64,000 nucleotides of DNA, taken from Nonomuraea sediminis (lineage in GTDB: Bacteria; Actinomycetota; Actinomycetes; Streptosporangiales; Streptosporangiaceae). Below are positions 1 through 8,031 of this stretch, one piece after another; the stretch's first letter is position 1; each line of letters starts with the position of its first letter. The notes under the pieces were generated by a model that was not told where the DNA came from, did not search any database, and saw only the letters and a list, made by a program, of their open reading frames with translations. The DNA lies in NCBI RefSeq assembly GCF_018531495.1, contig NZ_JAHDTI010000002.1:992001-1056000 (forward strand). The letters run 5' to 3'. Made by a program: the position numbers and the translations under genes.

Positions 1-562
1 CGGCAACGCGCTGTTCCGCGGCGCGGAGATCTGGGGCCACATCCGCTGCGCCGAGGACATCGAGGAGACCGGCGAGGAGCAGCGCGCCAAGCTGGTCGGC
101 GAGTATCCCGAGGTGGCCGAGGTGGAGATCGTGCCGCCCGACCAGACCTTCGCCGACCGGGCCACGCTGGACATCGGCGGCCGCGCCGTACACCTGCGCC
201 ATCTGGGGCTCGGCCACAGCAGCAACGACATCGTGGTGGAGGTGCCCGACGCGGGCGTGCTGTTCGCCGGCGACCTGGTCGAGGAGGGGGCGCCGCCGGC
301 CTTCGGCGACTCCTACCCGCTCGACTGGCCGGGCACGATCGCCACGATGCTCGCCGAGCACCCCGACCCGGTCATCGTGCCCGGGCACGGCGCCGTGGTC
401 GACCGCGCCTTCGTGGCCGCGCAGCAGCAGGAGCTGGCCCTGGTGGCGGAGCTGGCCAGGCGCGCGCACGTCGAGGGCCTGCGCGACGTCATGGGTTCCT
501 TCCCCTATCCGGAAGAGGTCGTACGGCAGGCCCTGGAGCGGGCCTTCCGCCAGCTCGACTGA
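1..562 (+). CDS. MBL-fold metallo-hydrolase, 5' truncated by the window
   Basis: The frame is open from base 2 of the window, so the start and the first metal-binding motif (HxHxDH) lie upstream. Visible are the later landmarks of the metallo-beta-lactamase fold: a GHSSND segment, an FAGDLVEEG aspartate strand and a VPGHG histidine loop. The closest families are the SoxH/quinoprotein-relative-type hydrolases, which bind two metals; the substrate cannot be told. It ends 38 bases before a PadR regulator gene and could share its control, but no operon evidence is visible. Confidence 0.85.
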   Translation, partial: GNALFRGAEIWGHIRCAEDIEETGEEQRAKLVGEYPEVAEVEIVPPDQTFADRATLDIGGRAVHLRHLGLGHSSNDIVVEVPDAGVLFAGDLVEEGAPPAFGDSYPLDWPGTIATMLAEHPDPVIVPGHGAVVDRAFVAAQQQELALVAELARRAHVEGLRDVMGSFPYPEEVVRQALERAFRQLD

Positions 563-568
563 CGACGT

Positions 569-587
569 ATAGTGCATAATGCAATAT
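569..587. promoter_or_regulatory. 19-bp imperfect palindrome before padR, candidate autoregulatory operator
   Basis: ATAGTGCATAATGCAATAT has 8 of 9 arm positions paired around a central A, with a perfect TGCAT-A-ATGCA core. It lies in the 38-base gap between the hydrolase stop and the PadR start, overlapping where a -10 or leader would be. PadR proteins usually bind AT-containing dyads in their own promoters; binding here is inference. Confidence 0.5.
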
Positions 588-600
588 GGGAGGTGGCAAC

Positions 601-1185
601 ATGGCACGACGCCACGACTTGGTCGGCCTGACGGTGCTGGCCCTGCTCACGGTGCGCGCCGGCCACCCCTACGAGCTGCACCGGTTCATCGTCGACACGC
701 ACAAGGACTACATCACCGGCCTGCCGCGCAGCCTGTACCACGCGGTCGAGCGGCTGGCCAGGGACGAGCTGATCGTCCCCGTCGAGACGCACCGGGAAGG
801 CAGAAGGCCGGAACGGACCGTCTACGAGATCACCGAGGAGGGCCGAGCGCAGCTGGAGACCCAGCTGAGAAGGCTGCTCGAGGAGCCCGATCCCGACCGG
901 CGTGCGTTCGTCGCGGCGGTCTCGCTGATCGGGTGCCTGCCTCCGTCCGAGGCGGCGCGCGCGCTGCGGGCCAGGGCGGCCACCCTCGAGGGCGCGCTGG
1001 TGGGCATCGACGCGCACATCCGCGCCGTGGTCGACAGCGGGCTCCCCGAGATCCTTATGCTCGAGATCGAGTACGAACGCCGCCTGCACCAGGCCGACCT
1101 GGACTGGGCGCGCGAGGTGATCGAGCGGATCGAGAAAGGTGAGCTCGACTGGTCCGGCACCGTCAAGGCCGACCTGCTCGGCTGA
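601..1185 (+). CDS. PadR-family transcriptional regulator
   Basis: A 194-residue protein with an N-terminal PadR winged helix (about residues 5-85: LVGLTVLALLTVRAGHPYEL, then a wing with RRPERTVYEITEEG) and a helical C-terminal dimerisation domain (about 95-180). The start ATG is preceded by GGGAGGTGG; an in-frame ATG 15 bases upstream has no better ribosome site. The length fits PadR subfamily 2 (Vir-like), which respond to small molecules or stress. The upstream dyad at 569-587 suggests self-repression. The neighbouring SnoaL-like gene lies 114 bases downstream and may be a target. Confidence 0.85.
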   Translation: MARRHDLVGLTVLALLTVRAGHPYELHRFIVDTHKDYITGLPRSLYHAVERLARDELIVPVETHREGRRPERTVYEITEEGRAQLETQLRRLLEEPDPDRRAFVAAVSLIGCLPPSEAARALRARAATLEGALVGIDAHIRAVVDSGLPEILMLEIEYERRLHQADLDWAREVIERIEKGELDWSGTVKADLLG

Positions 1186-1299
1186 GCAAGGGCCGCCGGG
1201 GTGCGCCAACACCCCGGCGGCCGGAAATCCGAACAAGGCGCCTGCCCTGTCCAGGACTCGCAGTCTCAGGATAGGCGCCGCGACAACAGGAGCTGTGCC

Positions 1300-1641
1300 A
1301 TGTCCGAAGAGATCGTCAAACTGCTCGTACGGCTGGGCGAGACGTGGAACGCGGGTGACGCCGCGGGCTACGCCGACCTGTTCACCGCCGACGCCGACTA
1401 CGTCACCTGGTTCGGCCTGCACATGCGGGGCCGCCAGGCCATCGAGGACTCCCACAGGGAGCTGTTCGCGACCACCTCGATCAAGCTCCCCGAGGGGGCG
1501 CAGCCACAGATCCGCTTCCTGTCCGACGACGTCGCCCTGGTCATCTCCGACGGCGCCTCGGTCGTGTCGTTCACCGCGGTACGCACGCCGGAGGGCTGGC
1601 GCTTCGCCTCCTTCCAGAACACCAGGGTGACCACGCTGTGA
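1300..1641 (+). CDS. SgcJ/EcaC-type SnoaL-like (NTF2-fold) protein
   Basis: A 113-residue protein matching the SgcJ/EcaC group of the NTF2-like fold: LLVRLGETWNAGDAAGYADLF at the N terminus, a conserved YVTWFGLHMRGRQAIEDSHRELF core, and WRFASFQNTRV at the C terminus. Such proteins occur beside polyketide clusters but are also common orphan genes; the reaction is unknown. An AACAGGAGC ribosome site precedes the ATG, so I reject an upstream in-frame GTG at 1201. Its stop overlaps the next start by the GTGA arrangement, so the two are translationally coupled. Confidence 0.8.
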   Translation: MSEEIVKLLVRLGETWNAGDAAGYADLFTADADYVTWFGLHMRGRQAIEDSHRELFATTSIKLPEGAQPQIRFLSDDVALVISDGASVVSFTAVRTPEGWRFASFQNTRVTTL

Positions 1642-2000
1642 AGAAGCTGCTGGCCGAGGTGTCGGGCGTGATCGAGGCACCCGTCGACAAGGTGTGGCCC
1701 GAAGTGCTGGCCGACCTGGGCAGGGCCTGGGCGGCGCACCCGTCGCCCAAGCGGGAGAACGGCGACCACGCCGTCGCCTTCCAGGGCGGCTGGTGGTACC
1801 GCGGCGAGTGGTCGGCGACCCCCCACCCGCGCGGCACGCTGGTCGTCCACCGGGTCTACAACGTCGCCGAGCACCTGCGCTGGGGAGTCCCGCTGGCCAA
1901 CCGGTTCTTCGTGGGCCTGGAGGACAAGACCCGGGATGGGTTCATGGCGGGGATCACCCGCATCGGTGCGAAGTTGGGGTGTTCCGCGAGGCTCGCCTAG
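1638..2000 (+). CDS. SRPBCC-family (START/polyketide-cyclase-like) protein
   Basis: A 120-residue protein beginning at a GTG that overlaps the preceding stop. The opening (LLAEVSGVIEAPVDKVWPEV) is the standard first strand and helix of the SRPBCC ligand-binding fold, followed by short beta-rich segments. At 120 residues it is shorter than most family members (about 140-150), and the long C-terminal helix looks clipped after FMAGITRIG. Coupling with the SnoaL-like gene suggests a shared small-molecule function, which cannot be named from the sequence. Confidence 0.75.
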   Translation: MKKLLAEVSGVIEAPVDKVWPEVLADLGRAWAAHPSPKRENGDHAVAFQGGWWYRGEWSATPHPRGTLVVHRVYNVAEHLRWGVPLANRFFVGLEDKTRDGFMAGITRIGAKLGCSARLA

Positions 2001-2011
2001 GCTGGCGAGCC

Positions 2012-2722
2012 GTGAGCCTGCAGTGGGGACCACTGACCAAGGACGATGCCGTACCGCTGGCCGAGCTCTGGGCCGCCATGGAGGCCGAGGACGACACAGG
2101 CGAGCGGTACGGCGTCGAGGACGTCGCGCAGCAACTCGCCAACCCGCTGCTCGACCTGCCTGGCGGCACGCTGGCCGCCAGGCGGGGCCGCAGCCTGGTG
2201 GCCTTCGCGATGCTGCCGGCCAGGCCCGCGTACCTGCGCATGTGGGGAGGCGTCCACCCCGCACACCGTGGTCAGGGGTACGGCACGCGCCTGCTGGACT
2301 GGGGCTACCGTACGGCCCGCGCGATGCGGGTGCGCAACGAGTCCTTCCAGGACCACTGGCGCAGCGTGCCGTACACCAGGGAGAGCTGGCTGCAGTACAT
2401 GATCGGCAACCTGCACTTCCTGCCCGGCTCGTCCTTCCTGGCGCTGGCCGACGGCCGCCCGGTGAGTGCCGTGATCACCCACGAGCGCGAGGGCCAGGCC
2501 TGGATCCAGATCGTCGGCACGCTGGCCGGCTGGCGCGGCAGAGGCGTGGCGAGCGGCCTGCTCGCACACGCCCTGTCCGCCTTCAAGGCCCAGGGGTACG
2601 GCACAGCGGGGCTGGGCGTGGACACGCACAACCCCACCGGAGCCCTGAGCGTCTACCGCCGAGCCGGCTTCGAGGTCGTCAGGCGGTCCGCGACCTACGC
2701 GCGGGCACTCACGCCAGAGTGA
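2012..2722 (+). CDS. tandem GNAT N-acetyltransferase, mycothiol-synthase-like, apparently shortened
   Basis: About 236 residues from a GTG 12 bases after the SRPBCC stop. Two acetyl-CoA pyrophosphate loops are visible: [14 protein letters not shown] in the first half and [16 protein letters not shown] in the second, the latter followed by [20 protein letters not shown]. The NESFQDHW segment and overall order resemble MshD-like tandem GNATs of about 300 residues. The first domain runs almost directly from its binding helix into NESFQDHW, without the usual C-terminal strands of domain one, so an in-frame internal loss of some 50-60 residues is possible. The substrate is unknown. The 3' end overlaps the convergent Rieske gene by 14 bases. 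Confidence 0.75.
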   Translation: MSLQWGPLTKDDAVPLAELWAAMEAEDDTGERYGVEDVAQQLANPLLDLPGGTLAARRGRSLVAFAMLPARPAYLRMWGGVHPAHRGQGYGTRLLDWGYRTARAMRVRNESFQDHWRSVPYTRESWLQYMIGNLHFLPGSSFLALADGRPVSAVITHEREGQAWIQIVGTLAGWRGRGVASGLLAHALSAFKAQGYGTAGLGVDTHNPTGALSVYRRAGFEVVRRSATYARALTPE

Positions 2723-3089
2723 TCTTCCCCTTGGAGATCTTGATCCGCCGGGGAGCCAGCGCCCGAGGAGCAGGCCCACGGACCACATGACCCGTCAGCG
2801 CGCTGTACTGGCTGCCATGACACGGACAGGTGATCGTGTTGTGGCTGATGGTGGCGACGGTGCAGCCCTGATGGGTGCACTTGGAACTGAAGCACTTGAA
2901 CACACCCTTCTTCGGGTGTGTGATCACGACGCTGCCGACGACCTTTCCGCCACCAACGCGGATGTCCTTGGTCCTGGCGAGCACCGGCTTGGCGGATTCC
3001 TCCTCCGCCTCGGCCGGCTTGGGCCACAGGAACACGGCTCCTGCGCCCAGTAATCCGCCTCGGGTGATCAGTGCACGGCGTGTGAGCAT
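2709..3089 (-). CDS. Tat-exported Rieske [2Fe-2S] protein
   Basis: 126 residues. The N terminus ([20 protein letters not shown]...) is a twin-arginine signal with a cleavage region near PAEAEEES, so the domain acts outside the membrane. The Rieske ligands are CTHQGC and CPCHGS, 15-17 residues apart, followed by the GP(A)P loop. A strong AAGGAGG lies 5 bases from the ATG. Related proteins are free-standing Rieske electron carriers or quinol-oxidase-like subunits of actinomycetes. It sits immediately downstream of a histidine kinase gene on the same strand, 46 bases away, and may be co-transcribed. Confidence 0.88.
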   Translation of the reverse strand: MLTRRALITRGGLLGAGAVFLWPKPAEAEEESAKPVLARTKDIRVGGGKVVGSVVITHPKKGVFKCFSSKCTHQGCTVATISHNTITCPCHGSQYSALTGHVVRGPAPRALAPRRIKISKGKITLA

Positions 3090-3135
3090 GGTTGCCTCCT
3101 TCAACCATCGAGACGGATCGCACACGTCCCTTGGT

Positions 3136-4374
3136 TCACGGAAATTTCGCGATAAATCCGCCGTCCTGGGCCACCAGAGTGCCGCCGTGGAGCACCGCGA
3201 TGTCCCGCGCGATGGCCAACCCGAGCCCCGCGCCGCCTCCGTCCCTGGCCCGCGCCTCGTCGAGCCTGGTGAACCGGTCGAAGACCGCCTCCCTGTGCTC
3301 CGGCGGGATCCCCGGGCCGTCGTCCAGCACCTCCAGGATCGCCTCGCCGCCCTCGCGCGCGACGCGGACCACGACGGTCCCGGCGGCATGCCGTACGGCG
3401 TTGTCCACGAGGTTGATCACCAGCCTGGCCAGGTGGCCGCGCGAGCCCTGGATGACCACGTCCGGCTGGACGTCGAGCTCGAGCCGCACCTCGGAGGTGG
3501 TGTGGCGCAGCGACTCCTCGGCGGCCACCTGGCCCACGTCCAGCTCGCCGGTCAGCAGCGGCTCCCCGGCGTCCAGCCGGGCCAGCATCAGCAGATCGGC
3601 GGCCAGCGCCTGCAGGCGCTCGATGTCGCGCAGCGCCTCGCGCGTCAGCTCGCTCGGGTCGGCCAGCTCCAGCCTGGCCCGCAGCGTGGCGATCGGGGAG
3701 CGCAGCTCGTGGGCGGCGTCGGCGACGAAGCGCTTGTGCGTCTCGACGGCCGTCTCCAGCCGGTCCAGGGTGCCGTTGACGGTCCCCGCCAGCGCGGCGA
3801 CCTCGTCCTGGGACTCCGGCACCGGCACGCGCTGGTGCAGGTCCCTGGCGGTGATGTGGGCGAGCTTGGCCCTGATCGAGGCCACCGGCGCCAGCGTGCG
3901 GCCCACCGAGAACCACGTCATCCCGGCCACCACCACCAGCAGGGCGGGGATGCCCGGCAGCAGGGCGCGGTTGAGCGTGTCGAGCGCCTCCTGGGCGGGC
4001 AGCAGCGAGGCACGCGCGAAGACCGTGGCAGGGCCTGTTTCGGTGCTGACGGTCATGCTGGCCACCGCGAAGTCGGCCGGCTGTGCCCAGGTGGTCACAG
4101 GGGCGCCCTCCGACACGGTGGTGGCGATAGCACCGTTGTCGTCCTTGCCCACGATCACGTCGGGGTCCGGCGCCCCCGCCGCGGGCTTGGTCTTGGCCGC
4201 GTAGCCCTGGATCACCAGCGGCGCCGCCAGCACCGCGCGCCTGGCCGCCTCGGCGTCGAAGCTGTCCCTCAGGTTGGCGCGCAGCGTCGCGACCAGCACG
4301 GCCGCCGCGATGCCCAGCGCCACGGCCACGACCAGGGTGGCCGCCAGCGTCGCGCGCACCCGCAGCGATCTCAT
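3136..4374 (-). CDS. sensor histidine kinase (EnvZ/CutS type)
   Basis: 412 residues. A transmembrane helix near residues 10-30, an extracytoplasmic sensor of about 130 residues, a second helix ([19 protein letters not shown]), a HAMP segment, the dimerisation/phosphoacceptor box [16 protein letters not shown], and an HATPase with NLVDNAVRH (N box), [10 protein letters not shown] (G1) and [11 protein letters not shown] (G2). Its ATG overlaps the stop of the response regulator gene (ATGA), so the pair is coupled. The likely target is the divergent secreted-protein gene across the operator array at 5066-5115. The signal is unknown; the secreted protein may be its ligand. Confidence 0.93.
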   Translation of the reverse strand: MRSLRVRATLAATLVVAVALGIAAAVLVATLRANLRDSFDAEAARRAVLAAPLVIQGYAAKTKPAAGAPDPDVIVGKDDNGAIATTVSEGAPVTTWAQPADFAVASMTVSTETGPATVFARASLLPAQEALDTLNRALLPGIPALLVVVAGMTWFSVGRTLAPVASIRAKLAHITARDLHQRVPVPESQDEVAALAGTVNGTLDRLETAVETHKRFVADAAHELRSPIATLRARLELADPSELTREALRDIERLQALAADLLMLARLDAGEPLLTGELDVGQVAAEESLRHTTSEVRLELDVQPDVVIQGSRGHLARLVINLVDNAVRHAAGTVVVRVAREGGEAILEVLDDGPGIPPEHREAVFDRFTRLDEARARDGGGAGLGLAIARDIAVLHGGTLVAQDGGFIAKFP

Positions 4375-5042
4375 TCCGCCTCCAGCCGGTATCCGGCCCC
4401 GCGCACGGTCACCAGGCTCGACCTGCCGAACGGCTGGTCGATCTTGCGGCGCAGCGCGCTGATGTAGACCTCGACGATGTTCGGGTCGCCGTCGTAGGAG
4501 AAGTCCCAGGCCTGGGCGAGCAGCTCGCTCTTGGACACCACCTGGCCGGCGCGCCGCGCCAGCCCGTGCAGCACGGCGAACTCCTTCGGCGTCAGCGCGA
4601 TCTCCTTCTCGCCCCTGCGGCAGCGCAGCCCGGCCGGGTCGATCACCAGGTCGCCGACCGTGATGGAGACGGGCCGCTCCTGGCCGCCCCGCCGTACCAG
4701 GGCCCTGAGCCTGGCCAGCAGCACCACGTAGGAGAAGGGCTTGGCCAGGTAGTCGTCGGCGCCGGTGTCGAGGGCCTCGGCCTCGTCGTGGACGCCGTCC
4801 TTGGCGGTGAGCATCATGATCGGCGTCCAGTTGCCCTGCTCGCGCAGCCGCGAGCAGATCGCGTACCCGTTCAGCCTGGGCAGCATCACGTCCAGGACGA
4901 TCACGTCGTAGGGGTTCTCGCTGGCCATCCACAGGCCGTCGCGCCCGTCGTAGGCCACGTCGACGGCGAACCCCTCGCCCGCCAGCCCGCCCTTGACCAG
5001 ATCGGCCAGCCGCTGCTCGTCCTCCACCAATAGCACTCGCAC
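4371..5042 (-). CDS. OmpR-family response regulator
   Basis: 223 residues from a GTG that gives the canonical VRVLLVEDE start; a further in-frame ATG upstream adds eight untypical residues. Receiver domain with phosphoacceptor D51 (VIVLDVMLP), conserved T/K switch (MLTAKD; LAKPF), then a winged-helix DNA-binding domain (LTPKEFAVLHGLARRAGQVVSK...VYISALRRKID...[12 protein letters not shown]). Partner of the following kinase. The regularly phased heptamers just upstream of its start are the natural binding site, giving autoregulation plus control of the divergent gene. Confidence 0.93.
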   Translation of the reverse strand: MRVLLVEDEQRLADLVKGGLAGEGFAVDVAYDGRDGLWMASENPYDVIVLDVMLPRLNGYAICSRLREQGNWTPIMMLTAKDGVHDEAEALDTGADDYLAKPFSYVVLLARLRALVRRGGQERPVSITVGDLVIDPAGLRCRRGEKEIALTPKEFAVLHGLARRAGQVVSKSELLAQAWDFSYDGDPNIVEVYISALRRKIDQPFGRSSLVTVRGAGYRLEAE

Positions 5043-5065
5043 GCCACCCAGAGTCCTACACGGCA

Positions 5066-5115
5066 CCTAAAGCCAACCTGAAGATCATTTAGGCCGCCTT
5101 CAGGATCACTTCAGG
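5066..5115. promoter_or_regulatory. phased heptamer array, likely response-regulator operator
   Basis: Five copies of a CTTCAGG-like heptamer: CCTAAAG (5066), CCTGAAG (5077), then in the opposite orientation ATTTAGG (5087), CTTCAGG (5098) and CTTCAGG (5109). Within each orientation the copies are exactly 11 bases apart, one helical turn, as OmpR-family dimers require. The array fills the 121-bp divergent promoter between the regulator and the secreted-protein gene. Confidence 0.7.
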
Positions 5116-5163
5116 TACGGCGGGCCAGTCTGTGGGCGTTCCACCGACGAGACAGGAGAATCC

Positions 5164-5649
5164 ATGTTCAAGCGACGCATCGTGATCCTCGGGGCTGCCG
5201 GTTTCCTGGCCCTGGCGGGCCTGGGCGGATCGGCGCTGGCCGCCGCCAACAACAGCGCCGACGACCCGGGCGCGGTCGACGGCACGGTCACCTGCACGAC
5301 CAGCGACGGCCAGACCCTCCACCTGCAGGCCGCCGTCCCGGTCACGATCGACAAGGACGGCAAGATCAAGCAGGGCGACCCCTCCGACCTGCCGCCCCCC
5401 GGCGCGGTCATGGCCTCTCCCGCCACTCCCGCCACCACCCTTCCCTCCGGTGCTCCCACGCCGACCGCCGGTGCCGCGGAGATCCAGTCGTTCGCCGCGA
5501 CCGAGACGCAGCCTGGCGAGAAGGCCGAGGGTGGCTTCATGATGAAGCAGGAGGACGGCAAGGTCACGCAGAGGCTCGACGCCGCCGGCGTCCCGCCGAA
5601 GGACGGCGTGGGCAAGGCCTTCACCGTGAAGTGCGTCAAGGACCAGTAG
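5164..5649 (+). CDS. secreted protein of unknown function under the two-component system
   Basis: 161 residues: a Sec signal peptide (MFKRRIVILGAAGFLALAGL..., cleavage near ALAAAN), then a short conserved segment TVTCTTSDGQTLHLQAAVPV, a Pro/Ala/Thr-rich linker of about 35 residues, and a C-terminal part ending VKCVKDQ. Only two cysteines remain in the mature protein, one near each end, which could form a disulphide. I recognise no family. The ATG follows GACAGGAGAA. Its position beyond the heptamer array makes it the probable main output of the adjacent kinase/regulator pair. Its end overlaps the next convergent gene by 14 bases. Confidence 0.8.
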   Translation: MFKRRIVILGAAGFLALAGLGGSALAAANNSADDPGAVDGTVTCTTSDGQTLHLQAAVPVTIDKDGKIKQGDPSDLPPPGAVMASPATPATTLPSGAPTPTAGAAEIQSFAATETQPGEKAEGGFMMKQEDGKVTQRLDAAGVPPKDGVGKAFTVKCVKDQ

Positions 5650-6706
5650 CCCCGTCGAAGGAGGGGTGCGGCCCGAGGGCCCAGTACTCGAACAGCCCGT
5701 GTCCCACCTGCCCGTCGTACTCGAAGCGGCCGACGGCGTCGACCATGCCCCACATCCGGGCGGCGTCGTCTGGCAGCCGGTAAGTGACGCCCTGCACCAC
5801 CGGTCCCACGCCCTGGTACATCCCGTGCTTCCAGTCGGGCTCCAGGCCGTAGCCCGTGCCCACCATCAGGTGCACGGGCAGGAGCGGGGTGCAGGTCACC
5901 TCGAGCTTGCCGAAGGTGATGGTCGCCTCGACGACGTCGCGGGTGCCGGGGGCGTACACGGGATGGTATTCGGGGCGGCCCAGGTACTCCTCGCGGCCGT
6001 CGGCCCACACTCTGGTGGCCTCCTCCAGGACCCTGCGGCCCTGCTCGTCCTCCTGGACGATGCACAGGATCGCGTGGTCGTCGAACTGCATGGGTGCGTA
6101 CAGCCAGTAGAACGTGCCCGGGTTCTTGACCTGGATGCCGGGCGGCTCAGGCTCGCCGACCGGTCTGATGCCCCAGGACCGGTCGCGGGTTCCCTGCCAG
6201 CGGTCCGGAGTGACCTGGATGTCCTCCGTGCCGAGCCTGATATTTCCGGACCAGCGGCCGGTCTGCGCCAGCCGTACCGAGTCGAAGACGACTCTCTCCT
6301 GCCAGCGGATGAAGTGCCGTGGCTCCAGTGTCGCGGGGATCGTCCCCTCCCAGGTGAGGTCGAAGGACAGGCCATGCTCGCCGGGCTCCAGGACCACCCG
6401 GAGCCGCTTGAGCCCTTCGAGGACCTCCACCCGGAAGGGGCCGACCCCGGTGTCCATCCGGTCGGCGCCCAGCTCGCGGGAGGCGCGCACGACGCGGTGC
6501 AGGTCGGGCGTGCGGACGCAGGCGAAGGCGTCGGTGACGCCGAGGTTGGGGTACTGGCCGACCCCCACGATCAGCATGAGCCGGTCGTCACCGGCGTGGC
6601 AATTGAAGTAGTACCGGTCGTAGAAGTTGCGGTCGGACGTGGCCACGTGTCGCATGACCTGAGGGGCCTGATGGATGGGGTAGTCGTCGAGCGGTGACAG
6701 GGTCAT
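5636..6706 (-). CDS. conserved hypothetical protein, possible CrtC/AttH-like lipocalin-type fold
   Basis: 356 residues with no signal peptide or membrane segment. The composition is beta-rich and aromatic; features such as FYDRYYFNCHAGDDRLML, DRSWGIRPVG and FYWLYAPMQFDDHAI recall the hydroxyneurosporene-synthase (CrtC)/AttH-like superfamily of double lipocalin folds seen in many actinobacterial hypothetical proteins. The resemblance is from memory of motif style, so function is left open. The ATG has only a weak GAGCGGC upstream. Monocistronic: a convergent gene lies on one side and a terminator on the other. Confidence 0.7.
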   Translation of the reverse strand: MTLSPLDDYPIHQAPQVMRHVATSDRNFYDRYYFNCHAGDDRLMLIVGVGQYPNLGVTDAFACVRTPDLHRVVRASRELGADRMDTGVGPFRVEVLEGLKRLRVVLEPGEHGLSFDLTWEGTIPATLEPRHFIRWQERVVFDSVRLAQTGRWSGNIRLGTEDIQVTPDRWQGTRDRSWGIRPVGEPEPPGIQVKNPGTFYWLYAPMQFDDHAILCIVQEDEQGRRVLEEATRVWADGREEYLGRPEYHPVYAPGTRDVVEATITFGKLEVTCTPLLPVHLMVGTGYGLEPDWKHGMYQGVGPVVQGVTYRLPDDAARMWGMVDAVGRFEYDGQVGHGLFEYWALGPHPSFDGATGP

Positions 6707-6746
6707 GCCGCTCGTTGTAGCAAGCGCTTGGTTTCAGGTCAACGAA

Positions 6747-6784
6747 AAAGTGCGCCCCATCCTCTGAGGGAGGGGGCGCACTTT
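6747..6784 (-). terminator. rho-independent-type hairpin after the 6796-7275 gene
   Basis: AAAGTGCGCCCC and GGGGCGCACTTT form a perfect 12-bp stem with a 14-base loop. On the minus strand the stem is followed by TTTTTCG, so it best serves the minus-strand gene ending at 6796. Confidence 0.8.
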
Positions 6785-6795
6785 CTCGCGAAAAA

Positions 6796-7275
6796 TCACG
6801 ACATCTTGTCGTCGATCTTGCTCGCGACCTTCTCCGCCGATCCGGCGGTCTTCTCCGCTCTGTCGTCGACCCACTGAGAGGCATCTGAGGCGGAGTCCTT
6901 CATGTGCTCGGTCCACTGCTGAGCATTGCGGCGGTAGAACAGGTATCCCATTCCGCCGACCGCCACGCCGGTCATCAGCACGATCACCGGCCAGCGCCGC
7001 GATTTGGGCGGCGTCGGGTCGATCTTCTTCGCGGCCTTGGTCATCATGCGACTGACCTTGGGCGCGATCTCGTCCTCGACCCGGTGCGCGGCCTCCTCCA
7101 GCCTCGGCGCTGCCCAGTAGCGGGCTTCCTCGAAGCGGTGGGCGGTGACCAGCTTGGCCTGATCCGCCATCGGCCGGATGCGTTTGCCGGATCTCATTGC
7201 CTGGGCCTTCATCCGGCCCATCCACGTGGCGGGAATCTCCTTGGCCACGCGGCGTCTTCTTAGTGTCAGGGACAC
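6796..7275 (-). CDS. single-pass membrane protein, DUF5324-like
   Basis: 159 residues from a GTG with GGGGAGG five bases upstream. Basic N terminus (SLTLRRRRVAKEIP), a charged helical region (about 40-95, with APRLEEAAHRVEDEIAPKVS), one transmembrane helix (WPVIVLMTGVAVGGMGYLFY), then an Ala/Ser/Asp/Lys-rich helical tail. This arrangement, and location beside the cyclophilin gene, match the DUF5324 membrane proteins known in streptomycetes. Function unknown. It diverges from the cyclophilin gene. Confidence 0.7.
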   Translation of the reverse strand: MSLTLRRRRVAKEIPATWMGRMKAQAMRSGKRIRPMADQAKLVTAHRFEEARYWAAPRLEEAAHRVEDEIAPKVSRMMTKAAKKIDPTPPKSRRWPVIVLMTGVAVGGMGYLFYRRNAQQWTEHMKDSASDASQWVDDRAEKTAGSAEKVASKIDDKMS

Positions 7276-7432
7276 GACAACCTCCCCTGTCGTTGGGGCC
7301 CCGGAGCGTGACCTTCCCGGTACAAGGCGGCTCAATCATGGCAGCGCGTGGGAGGATGGCCGGAAGGCCCAACGGCCGTAGTCATCAAAACATCACAAAC
7401 CAACCCTGTACCTAGAGGGGGGCAGCTGTCTC

Positions 7433-7972
7433 GTGGCTGAGAAGCTGATCGCAAATCTGCAGACAAACCACGGTCTCATCCGGATCAAGCTCTTTCCCGA
7501 GCTCGCCCCGGAGACCGTCGCGAACTTCGTGGAACTCGCCGAAGGCACCCGCGACTGGACCCACCCGGAGTCGGGTGAGAAGCAGTCGGGCACGTCGCTG
7601 TACAACGGCACGATCTTCCATCGCGTCATCCAGGGCTTCATGATCCAGGGCGGCGACCCGCTCGGCCAGGGCATCGGCGGCCCCGGCTACGACTTCGACG
7701 ACGAGATCCACGCCCAGAACAACTTCAACCGCCCCTACCTGCTTGCCATGGCCAACGCGGGCAAGCGGATGGGCCGGGGCACCAACGGCTCGCAGTTCTT
7801 CATCACCGTGAGCGCCCAGTCCCATCTCAACCAGGGCCACACCATCTTCGGTGAGGTCATCGAGGGCAAGAACGTGGTCGACGAGATCTCCAAGGTCCGC
7901 ACCGGCCGCAACGACCGTCCCGCCCAGGACGTGGTCCTCGAGTCGGTGACCATCGACCGGTCCCAGGCCTGA
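7433..7972 (+). CDS. peptidyl-prolyl cis-trans isomerase, cyclophilin type
   Basis: 179 residues, a complete single-domain cyclophilin without signal peptide, so cytoplasmic. Diagnostic segments are YNGTIFHRVIQGFMIQGGDP (catalytic Arg in FHRV), RGTNGSQFFIT and LNQGHTIFGEVIEGKNVV. It catalyses prolyl isomerisation in protein folding. The start is a GTG preceded by AGAGGGGGG. Actinobacteria carry this gene beside the rhomboid/crgA/pknB region, as here. Confidence 0.95.
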   Translation: MAEKLIANLQTNHGLIRIKLFPELAPETVANFVELAEGTRDWTHPESGEKQSGTSLYNGTIFHRVIQGFMIQGGDPLGQGIGGPGYDFDDEIHAQNNFNRPYLLAMANAGKRMGRGTNGSQFFITVSAQSHLNQGHTIFGEVIEGKNVVDEISKVRTGRNDRPAQDVVLESVTIDRSQA

Positions 7973-8031
7973 GCCGGCCGCCTGTGGCCTGGCGGAACGC
8001 GGTAGGCTCCGCCAGGCCATAGGCTGCGGTC

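Noticed and set aside
3136..4932. A 598-codon frame giving a larger histidine kinase
   Set aside because: The extra N-terminal part is the response regulator read in the wrong frame; the kinase starts at the ATGA overlap at 4374.
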